Shown: piece by piece, positions 35,335 to 44,553 of the stretch
Numbering within the stretch: the stretch's first letter is position 1
How the letters are laid out: every line of letters begins with the position of its first letter
From: Amblyomma americanum
Taxonomy: Eukaryota > Arthropoda > Arachnida > Ixodida > Ixodidae
DNA: 64,000 nucleotides
Direction of reading: 5' to 3'
Assembly (NCBI RefSeq): GCF_052857255.1
Contig: NC_135505.1
Coordinates: 138,172,343 to 138,236,342 of the forward strand
Made by a program: the position numbers and the translations under genes
The notes under the pieces: model-generated
The model's input: only the letters and a program-made list of their open reading frames with translations
Told to the model about the DNA's origin: nothing
Databases searched by the model: none

Positions 35335-36464
35335 TCGTATTTACACGATTGTAAGTCGACCTATTTTTAAAATTTGAAAATCCGAAGTGGGGGGATCAAA
35401 TTACAATCGAAATGAAAACATCGCACTATATATCAGGCATGCTACAGAGTGGTTGCATTTTTGCTGCGTGGCTCTGTCGCATCGCTCTTGGTGCTGGCCT
35501 TGAGCAGCTGCTATGTCAACGCACAGAACTGGCATCCACTCCCCGCGCGCGCGGGTGGCGGCCGATAGCGGCTATCGATAAACAGCAAACTGGCACCCCA
35601 CACTTCCCACACATGGCTGCTGACTGCGGTTGCTGATAAGCGGCGGCGGCCCGATAACGCAATCACATTCTACGGGAAGCTCAAGCGTCCAGAAAGTTTT
35701 CTTTTTACTTTCAAATGTGCGCTCGGCGCTCAAGGGAGCGTTGATAGTTGATGGAAGGGCCGCTGTTCCAATCGAGGCAGCAGCCCACTCGGAACGGCAG
35801 CAGTGCTGGGGAGTGTCGATAGCCTGCGGAAGAGCCGACGCCATTCACACATAGTTTCTCTTTGACTCTGACGGATTTGACTACTGCCGGCCATGCTTCA
35901 CAAGTTTTTAATCTTGCGCTTCGTCAGTCATCATTTGTGCTCCAGGTCCGGCAAACAACCGGCGCTCGTTCACAGCTACATTCAAGATGGCTGCCATTTT
36001 TTACGTCGAAAAAACGAACAGCCGCGCACCGGGCCGCAAGTTCAACGTTCGCAACGGGTGATACAGGTTTGACAGCTGCAACAAGGAAACTTTTCAGCTG
36101 TTCCACACGATGTCGTGATGTGGATGTTTGCGAAATGCGGGATTTCGCTGGACGACGACGTTAGAACGACGTGCTGTACAACCGCAGCAGCGATCACGAT
36201 GGCAGTGCTGCTGAGGACGATGGCTCAAGTGTGGACGAGTAGTCCAGTGACTAATACATTTTCGTTTTGGAGTGTGCCCACGGGCACGCCAGCGCGCGGC
36301 ACCCGATAGCGGCTGGCGATAAACGGCGGCCGCTGGATAATGCTATTGTGTTCAACTATTCAAGGACAAGCTTAAACAGCCTCTGAAGTTTTTTTTTTTT
36401 TTTGTAAATGTGATTTTGGGGGGTCGACTTGCATTCGAGTCGACTTGCAATCATGTAAATACGG
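35335..36464. mobile_element. Pogo/Tigger-like element in the zinc-finger intron (copy A)
   Basis: The termini read CGTATTTACACGATTG from the left and CCGTATTTACATGATTG inward from the right, with TA at 35333-35334 and 36465-36466. Inside are direct repeats around CGATAGCGGCT. Fragments on the + strand look like the two ends of a pogo-type transposase: an N-terminal piece with APGRKFNV near 36025-36050, and a C-terminal FAKCGIS plus an acidic tail near 36125-36240. Stops and frame changes interrupt both and the central catalytic part is missing. It is a non-autonomous internal-deletion derivative. Confidence 0.75.
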
Positions 36465-36578
36465 TACTTCGGACATATGTCTTTAGATATCTGCTGTTTT
36501 TTGTTGTTGCATAGCACCATTAATGCTACTACGTGCAATGTGTACCCATTGTGCTCCTCTTTTCATCCATGCACCCAG

Positions 36579-36966
36579 GACCCATGTCACCTTGCATGAG
36601 AGGACGCACACTGGAGTGCGGCCGTTCGTCTGCAAAACCTGCAAGAAAGCATTCAAACAATCGTATTCCCTTAAGCGCCACTTGTTGGCCCACGCGGGAG
36701 ACAAGCCTTACAAGTGCACTGACTGTGGCCGGCGTTTCACCGAATCATCGAACTTGTCGCGTCACCGCAAACTGTTCCACTTGGATGACAATGCAGCCTC
36801 AAATGTGTGTCCCCATTGCAAAAAGGGGTTCTGCCAACCGTCTGACCTCGAGCAGCACCTGCTGAAGCACGCGGGGCAGTGGCCACATGTCTGCTCTCAG
36901 TGCGGCATGCGATTCAAAGAAATCACCGACCTCTGGCGTCATGCGACAATGAAGCACAACAAATAG
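36579..36966 (+). CDS. C2H2 zinc-finger terminal exon (unit 3, copy A)
   Basis: The acceptor CACCCAG ends at 36578 and the stop TAG is at 36964-36966. The exon completes finger 2 (HVTLHERTH) and encodes four more: CKTCKKAF, CTDCGRRF, CPHCKKGF and CSQCGMRF, giving six fingers in the spliced product. The linkers drift from consensus (HTGVRPF, HAGDKPY, HAGQWPH), whereas copy B keeps HTG in all three. There is no effector domain in these two exons. The protein is expected to be nuclear and DNA-binding; the target is unknown. A relic of a seventh finger lies past the stop. Confidence 0.88.
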
Positions 36967-37084
36967 AACTCACTCTTGGGCCCACACTGGCGGAATCTCA
37001 ACCGTGCTGTCTGACCTGAGGAGACATATGCACAAGCTTCACGGATGCATAGGAGAGGGCAATGAGCAGGACATCATCGAATGA
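36967..37084 (+). pseudogene. Relic seventh finger after the stop (copy A)
   Basis: After the TAG a frame reads SDLRRHMHKLHGC to TGA at 37082-37084, matching the last finger of unit 2 (SLRKHMRNLHSC). The cysteine part is damaged by a small deletion, compared with GPQCGG in copy B. The ancestral protein was therefore longer. Confidence 0.75.
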
Positions 37085-37389
37085 CAAAGGCACAAGGATG
37101 GCGCGGCACATGTCTGATGGGAGGCTAGATGCATTATTTTCAGGATAACTACACATGAAAGAAAAAAAAAATCCGAAGGCAGCAGTTATCTTGAGCAACT
37201 ACAGAACTTCTTCAACAACACAACAGTGGGAATGCAAGGTACAAGGTGCATGATGAAGCTTTGCGGCTTTAAGATGTTGGCAAGAAAATGTGTCCTTCTT
37301 CAGTAAAGAGGTTATTTGGATGTTTTTCATGTGAGCAAAAATATGTCCGTGAAGAAGGTCGCAAGCAAGACTTAAGTACCAAAGGAGCA

Positions 37390-37395
37390 AATAAA
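37390..37395 (+). terminator. AATAAA polyadenylation signal, unit 3 copy A
   Basis: About 425 bases after the stop; the same context GGAGCAAATAAAACTG occurs in copy B at 63076. Confidence 0.8.
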
Positions 37396-37399
37396 ACTG

Positions 37400-38638
37400 A
37401 TTGCATTTATTGGAACGACCTGTTTTGAGTCAGTGTGGCTTTGAAGGAAGGGTATGTATTACAATGTCTGGCACCAGTTTGCTTAGCTGTGAATTCTGTG
37501 TTGCCACTTGACATACTTTAAGCATGGTTTGCATGTCAGGTATATGTCACCTATGGGGCCTTGCATTATGCTAGTGCATGATGGATGATTAGAGACCATA
37601 CCTAGACCGCCAGGAGTAAGATTATTAAGAATCATGCTTGGAGCATGAAAGTGTGCATTTTCCTTTTAATTTAAAGAGAAAGTGTGCAGATGTAATATTG
37701 GCTAGAGTTACTGAGAAAATTCTGGTTCAGTATACATTCAAGGAGAATAAAAGGTTCCGAAATGCTGAGGATTGCATTCTCAAAGGTCGCCGTTTTACTT
37801 GCAAAAATAATAAATATTAGCCAGTTCATCTACAACTAGCTTCAAGACTGATATATCTATAATTGTTAATTTAAATTTTCATGCAGTTTTCTGTAAAGAA
37901 TTGCAGTATTGCAAAGATAACTAATTGCACATTGCAATTCCAAAATAACAACACCATCCGTAGCTCATGGGAATCTTTACTTGCGCACTGCAGTCAACTA
38001 TAATGCAGTGGTAAAAGCATGCTTCTCTCACTGCATCTTTCTTTTTCCTGTGTTTCATTATAACGCTTGTGTCAACACTTTGTGTTTTGCTATTCAGGGG
38101 ATGCACTGCATACTATCGTCACAGACTTGCCCTAGACAAAGATGGCACGGTAGTGATGGTAGGAGTTTCGTTCGTGCGGTTCGTTGCAATCAAACGTGGT
38201 GCTAAGTTTTGATGTGTGTGTCGCAGCAGGCATGGACAACGAAAGCATTGGCACCAGTGACATTGTAGAATACATCAGTAATTGCTGTCCAAGCCTGGCA
38301 TCTCATAAGCACCTACCTCTGCAGTGACTTGCATGGGTTCAAAAGGTTGCTGGAAGTGAGGCCGCTGAGCACCCATAGGTGTCACCGAGGGAGTGGAGCC
38401 CCTGAATTGTCTGTAAGTGGCTGCACTGCCTTCTGTATCAAAAGATCTCCTCTCTCTACTGGTATTCATAGCCTTGATGGTACCAGAACTATTTTACGTT
38501 TGTTGTTTCCCATGCACACAGCTAATTCCAGGAGACGTGAAGGCAGAGCATCTGTAGGAAGCTGGGAAAATTGTGCACGACCTTGAGCATTGCATGAGAA
38601 TGTATCCATGTAGAGTTCAGAATTGTACCACAGTACTT
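37400..38638 (+). other. Post-gene flank and start of the next duplicon unit
   Basis: 37560-37830 resembles 24940-25240, and 38040-38240 resembles 16720-16960. It matches copy B up to the window end. No coding motif is seen. Confidence 0.5.
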
Positions 38639-38646
38639 GTAAATTT

Positions 38647-38919
38647 CGATGCGTTTTAATGACATCCTAGTCAAAATCAAGAGGAAGAAATGGGCTTGGG
38701 CAGGGCATGTAATGGGAAGGCAAGATAACAGAGTGGATTCCAAGAGAAGGCAAGCGTAGCAGGGGGCGGCAGAAAGTTTGGAGAGTGGATGAGATTAAGA
38801 AGTTTTCGGGGATATGGTGGCCGCAGCTGGTAAAGGACAGGGTTAATTGGAGAGACATGGGAAAGGCCTTTGCCTTGCAGTGGGTGTAGTCAGGCTGGTG
38901 CTGGTGATGATAATGACTA
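38647..38919 (+). mobile_element. LINE 3' fragment with 8-bp target duplication
   Basis: Frames together resemble the C-terminus of RTE/jockey-type reverse transcriptase proteins (KWAWAGHVMG, then GRQKV and ETWERP pieces), interrupted by frame changes and followed by a GAT-rich tail. GTAAATTT flanks it at 38639-38646 and 38920-38927. The paralogue around 31728-31745 reads straight through the site, giving an empty allele. Confidence 0.8.
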
Positions 38920-38927
38920 GTAAATTT

Positions 38928-39576
38928 TGCAAGTTGTTGAGCCATGTCAGCCTTTCTTTTCGTTGGTGATTGGAAGACATTGAGACTTTCCCAGCGCCCC
39001 ACTCAAAACAAACGCAGTACCTGTGCTGCACATGGAAAAGCTCGAGTTACAAAAACAGCTGTGGCGATTATTCGTCTGAAACTGATTACTTGCAGGAATT
39101 GACCTTTTTTAATGTGAAATAGTTTTTTACTACCAAATGAACATTAATTAGTATGGCTTGGTTTTTCAGCTTGTTTCTCTTGTACTTTGTCACTAAGCAA
39201 GGTTAAAATGGACATGCGTTTATTAAGTGCTCCATAACTCAATTTCAAGTGACCGCGTCCTAAGTAAGAAATTTTTGTAGTCAGAGCAAACATTTTTTCA
39301 AATTATGCACCATGTGCTCTTTGTAATTCATCTATCTGCAGCTGTTGTTGTACTTGTGATATTTCAGACAATCACTCCAGCCTCGTTGTGACAGCATCGG
39401 CATCTCTCCACTGTGGCGACGGCTGCTTGTGCAGACTACCTGCCGGAGTCTTTGAAAAATCCAGTCTTCATCGATAATTTCTATGTTGCTTTTATCTACT
39501 CTAGCATGTTTTACAGCAATTCCAAGTTTCTCTAACCGTGCAGAAGCTCCTATGCCGAGCAACAACATCAAGCCGT
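38928..39576 (+). other. Duplicon block of a further unit (unit 4)
   Basis: Resembles 31740-32450, including the TGATATTTCAG block ending at 39367. The zinc-finger exons that should follow are absent; mobile elements occupy the place from 40492. Confidence 0.55.
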
Positions 39577-39588
39577 CTTGGTAGTAAG

Positions 39589-39890
39589 ATCAAAGTGTGG
39601 CTTTTTGGGCTTATTGGCGCATGATCAAGCAAGAGAATATAGCGCAGAGTAGACAGGGCACAAGAATAAATGAACAACATGAGCGCTAACTTCCAACAAA
39701 TTTTATTTCACACATGCAACATATTTATAAACCAGGAACGAGAGTTCTTTATCACATAAAAAGATCACACATGTCTCTCCCGAAGCATTTATCCTTTCAG
39801 CTGCATGTGTGAAATCAAATTTGTTGGAAGTTAGCGCTCGTGTTGTTCGTTTCTTCTTGTGTCTTGTCTGCTCTGCGCTATATTCTCTTG
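39589..39890. mobile_element. Foldback element with 12-bp target duplication
   Basis: Arms of about 92 bp face each other: AAGCAAGAGAATATAGCGC from 39627 and its complement ending at 39893, including GAGCGCTAACTTCCAACAAA. CTTGGTAGTAAG flanks at 39577-39588 and 39891-39902, the last bases overlapping the arm. The paralogue near 32448-32462 has the single unfilled site. Confidence 0.85.
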
Positions 39891-39902
39891 CTTGGTAGTA
39901 AG

Positions 39903-40491
39903 GTTCCTTATTATTTATGTCTGGAAATTTACGAGTCTTGCAAAAACTTTCGCTGCCTGCCTTTTTGTCTTGACTGCACTGTCTTAGTTTCTCACATGCG
40001 GAGCTTGAACTACGGAATACGAATGCTTCATTTTTCTGTTATAGTTTATTATGAACAACATCTACATTGTTTGATTTGTAGTGCTGTGCCAGGCAATATT
40101 GTTACTGATGTTACTGTATTTCTCTGGTAGATTATGTATTGTGGTGTTGTTGTGACAGGCTATATTACTGTTTATTTCGTCTTTGCTTGTTTTTCTGATA
40201 ATTTCTGTATGGAACCTTTGTGCCTGTGCATAGAATATCCTTGTTGACTCTGTTTCTTCCACATGCCTCTGTCCGTACTACCATAGCCTAAAAGATAAGA
40301 CATTCCATGAATATTTGGAAGATTCTTAGCGTGTGTTCTGCGTTATAGGGAGGACAACAAACACACAGTGGCCAAGGTGAAACAGATGGATTATTGAGTT
40401 GTGGTTGTCCTTAAATCCAGTGTTAATGCGTTCATAATACAACTCGGGAAATGCCTTCAGCAGATGCTTGTTTTCAGAGCTGAAGCTACTA
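39903..40491 (+). other. Duplicon block continuing unit 4
   Basis: Resembles 32460-33070. No coding signal. Confidence 0.5.
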
Positions 40492-40760
40492 CAGTAAAAT
40501 CTCGTCACTACGAACATCAGATTAACGAAATTTTCAGATTTACGAATTTTTTTTAAATCCCCGCCAAAATGCCTATACTTTCAATGTAAAAAACTTTCAG
40601 TACTACGAATTTCAAATTACCGAATATTTCAGAATAACGTATGTAATTTAATCTCGCATTCGTCGCAAGACGCTTCGTTATTACGAAGTTCCGTCGAAGT
40701 TCCGTACCAAATCCCTGAAGCTGACACCTGTCATCATCATCCGAAGCATCAGCTACAGTG
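40492..40760 (+). mobile_element. Pogo/Tigger-like left end, truncated
   Basis: It starts CAGTAAAATCTCGTCACTACG after TA and continues in the TTACGAA-rich style of Tigger termini. I find no matching right end. The P-element terminus at 40761 follows directly, so the element is interrupted or cut short there. Confidence 0.65.
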
Positions 40761-42552
40761 CCTAGAATATACTGGCTAGTGTGCCGACCGTGGCCTTCCT
40801 GGTGGCACCGCGAGCGATGAATGCCGACGGCCGCCGCATGGAGCGCTGCAAGTCGGGAGGGTGCCGCCGAGCCGCAACGCTCTCGCAACATCGGCAAGAG
40901 GACTGGTGCATTTTTGCTTTCGTTCAGCTGTAATCGACCAAAGCTGTCATGGAGGCAGCTGACTATAGGTTTCAGGGTTTGTTTTGAGTCTCTGTCGAGA
41001 AGCTGCACATTTAGCACTTGTCGCTTGCGCGAGAGCTGCTGTGAAATTCAGCACAACTTTGTGTTTCGAAACACGAAACTTGTGCTGTTCATAGATATCT
41101 TTTATATATATGAAGTACTTTTTCGGTAACATTTTCTCTAATAAAGTAGGCGAAACGCTTCGGTTAATTTTATTGGATTATATTTAGGTGTTCTCGCTGT
41201 GTACGTACTACATTTGCGAATGAGTAAACACATGCAATGTGAATACGGCAGGAAACACAGTCGTGGAACACTCGTTTTTATTCGCGTGCAATATCAATCG
41301 CGGACATGTTACAGAAGTACAGCAAGCAGGGCCCATATGTGCACATGAGAAGCATTTATTGGCAGCGACGCAGTTTTAGAAACTTATGCCGCTGCCTTTG
41401 CTCTTCCCTCTCTTTGTTGAGGCCCTTGAAAAAAAAACGAAACCTTAAGAGAACATAAAACTTAACAACGGTAGATAAAACTGCCTTTTCATGCTCTGAG
41501 CAGCCAAGTTGAGGAAAAGACAGTGTCTGTAGCTGACTCGAAAATTCAACTAAACTCATTTCATGGAGCTTGTTTTTACTAAAAAACACAGTAAAGGCAT
41601 CTTCCATGGCCTTTACAGCAGTTGACAAGCTCTGGCTGGGGTACACTAGGCCCCCATTGTCAAAATGGCTAGTAAAGTATGAAGCGGCGTCGGCACTTGC
41701 TTCAGCTTTGCTTACACATAGGCAGCCTGCACACTGTGGACAACAGTTCTTAGCAATGATCTTTCTTGCCACGTAGCCTGTAGTGTAGTAGATCAAAGCA
41801 CTGTGGCTCTTCTCTGCACGATGCATGGTCACTGCTAGACACGACAGCTTGAACTACATCTTCAGCTTCACTGACGTTTCCGTGGTCAAGAAGGTCATCT
41901 GTTTTGTCTGAAAGGAACTTACTCGTAGTTTAACACACCTCCTTTGGGCTCAGCAGTGCTTTGATTACGTCTGGGGTGCAGTTCACTCCTCTAGGTGGCT
42001 TTGCCAGGTTGTAGAATGCGAGTAAATTCACAGTCATCAGAAACTGTGACACTGTTGGATGGTCGTTACAGCCAGACGACTGTCTAATTATACCAAAAAG
42101 GTTTTCAAGCTTATCCTGGCTTAATCTGGATGTTAAAAGATACTTGAAATCCACAGTCGACGTCAGGTAGGACAACAAGCCAAGTGTACTCTTGATGGTA
42201 ACCCTTAGCCCAGCAGACGTGCTTTCTGTAAGAAAACCACCACCAGCTGGTTTTGCAGTTTGCTCCCATTCCTGCAGATACTCTAGGAAGCCTTTCAGAA
42301 ATTGCACATTTGGACTGTAAGGCTTGAGTGCCTTCTCGCTTGTTCGCGATGTCATAACACGAATCAGGCGATTCATTTCTTTTACAAAATCTACTGTTGG
42401 CTGCACGGTCCTATGTGAGGCTTCAATGTGCTCTATAAATGAAAAGTCCTTTGATGACCTGGTCGCTGAAGAGCTGAAATGCGATGTCCACTTTCATTTT
42501 TTCAAAGCAGTTTGGCTTAAGGTGTGCATTTGTCAGGCTTGGCATAACTTTC

Positions 42553-42964
42553 AGTGTAACATTTTCTCGATCCGCTTCGATCGAAGGCTGCTAGTACAAT
42601 ACGCAGCACGTCTCTGCTTATTTCATAAGTTATTTCACAACTTTCCAGAAGCCAACCGATTAATTCCACGTGTGCATCGCATTTCCCACCATAACCACCC
42701 GAACGCTGTTTACCCTGAACGTGCACATACCACCACATTCCAGCAATCATTTTTCTCAAAAACTGCCCGTGACTGGAATAACCTCTCCGCCGAAGTGGCC
42801 ACCATCATGAATCATCGACTGTTCAAGACCACTATCGAGGAAGCCTATTCATCAACATAATTTTTGTCCATTTTTCAATGTATAATATTTTTTGCCGTGT
42901 TATCCCCACCCCTCATGTAATGTCCCGAAAGGGACCTTTGAGGTAAAAATAAATAAAAATAAAA
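42553..42964 (+). mobile_element. 5'-truncated LINE inside the older P element
   Basis: The + strand encodes a reverse-transcriptase C-terminus of CR1/L2-type look (ARLCLFHKLFHN ... FFSKTARDWNNLSAEV ... FKTTIEEAY, stop), then a 3' region ending in an AATAAAAATAAAA tail. It interrupts the transposase frame between PAGHV and the VTLKVMPS segment. The left junction is placed to within about 10 bases. Confidence 0.8.
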
Positions 42965-43804
42965 CATGCCCAGCTGGTGTCTGGTATCCTTTTCTAACAA
43001 ATCCATTTCTCACATTCTTCAAAAGGTGTGGAAAATCTGACAAAAAATAGAGCTGCCTTTTAGGATCCACTGGGTGTTTGGTGCTGCTCCGAACGTGGCT
43101 TGGAGAACCTTTGAAAAAAAAAAAAAAATTGCGATCAGTTTCTTCATCACAATATTTAAACATTAGAAACATGAAATCTGCACTAGCACCATGCACACTC
43201 TAAACAATCTTGCATTTTGCGTGAAATTACAGCCTTACCCTGTATTCCAAACAGCCGCCACATGCTCCTATTTGGATCCAGCTGGCGCCGTCGCATGTTA
43301 TGCAATCCACGAACAGACCAGCCTTTTCCGCAAGGACTGTGGTTTCCAAAATGATTTTCGCCAGTGTTGGGGCCTTCACATTGCCCTTTGAGGCAAAAAC
43401 ACCGAGGATTTGCATCCATTTTCCAGCGGAAAGGTAATCTCACAAATGTACGTCCATTTTACGTATAAAGTTGCGAACTGTAACCAAGAGAAAAAAAAAG
43501 TTTACCAGTAAATGGCTGGAACAGCACAATCATCCCATGGTCTGCCAGCACATTCTTCTGGTCAGCAGGTGTATGACCTCCAAGGACAACAAAGCCTTCA
43601 ATATCACCTGAATTGTAAAAAAAAAGCACAGGAAAAACACCTTGTTTTATGCGCAGACATCTCAACACAGATCAGAATATGGCGAAGGTGCTGAACCAGC
43701 ATGAAAAGAAACGTGCTAAAAGACTTGACGATCGAATATTATCAGAGCACTGCATGGCTCGAGCAATATTGTAGTGCTTAGCAGAACATCGTATTTTTCT
43801 CATA

Positions 43805-44553
43805 CTGTAAAAGCTCGCTGATTCGTGCTTCAATGGACCGGAAAAAATGTTCGCATAGTCCGAAATTAAGTTCGAACTATCGAATGACCCCGAGAAAAAA
43901 AAAAAAACTACTGACAAGAACCGCTTGCATCGCGGTAAATTTATTTGGTGAAAGACTTGGCAGTAATTGCTTGTTATTTTAGATGAGAACGGCGCAACAA
44001 TCACTATTTTTAGCGGTGGAGCTCTGCCGCTAGTGCATCGCACGCCGCAAGCGCGGAAGATTCACGGGCGATGAATATCATTGCTCAGCAGCTCCGAAGC
44101 GGCAAGAAAAAAATGTGGATAGGGAAGATTAGCGAAACAGCCAACCAACGCTATAAACGGCGCGTAGCTGGGTTTGGCTGGCTGGCTAGTGCGGTTGGGC
44201 GTACGTTTCAGAAAAGCAAAATCGAAACTATCAGTGTGTCCGCTCTTCTAGATGAGGCCGTCCGTCCGCCATCACGCCTGCCGTTCAGCTCAAGTCAGAG
44301 GTGCGCGAGTGATTCTGCAGCACAGAATTCAGCTTTGAGGGGGGCTATTTGGACGACCGCTTGCCGAACCGATACCTGTATGTACACAACCTCCTTTGGG
44401 AGCCCGTTCGAATTAACCGGTGCGAGACCCGTCGCTTCCGAAACAGCGAGCGTGCAACGCCATAGACTTGCATAGCGTTGGCCAGGACCGCGCCGGCAGT
44501 TCGAATTATGCGGATTTTCGCATTGCGGGGTTTGAATCAAAGAGCTTTTACCG
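43805..44553. mobile_element. Pogo/Tigger-like MITE inside the P-element intron
   Basis: The left end is CTGTAAAAGCTCGCTGATTC and the right end read inward is CGGTAAAAGCTCTTTGATTC, flanked by TA at 43803-43804 and 44554-44555. It has no transposase frame. It sits wholly within the intron 43608-44595, which would otherwise be about 240 bases. Confidence 0.85.

Larger units (their letters stand above)
29170..38310 (+). repeat. Segmental duplication, copy A
   Basis: From CGCGAGGCAATCC at 29170 onward the sequence matches 54808-64000 with the same order and orientation throughout: SWIM-like exon, SINE fragments, MITEs, foldback element, zinc-finger exon 1, second SINE, pogo-like element, zinc-finger exon 2 and polyadenylation signal. 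The offset grows only from about 25638 to 25693 over 9 kb, so the differences are point changes and small indels. The right boundary cannot be fixed because copy B leaves the window while still matching. Confidence 0.97.
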
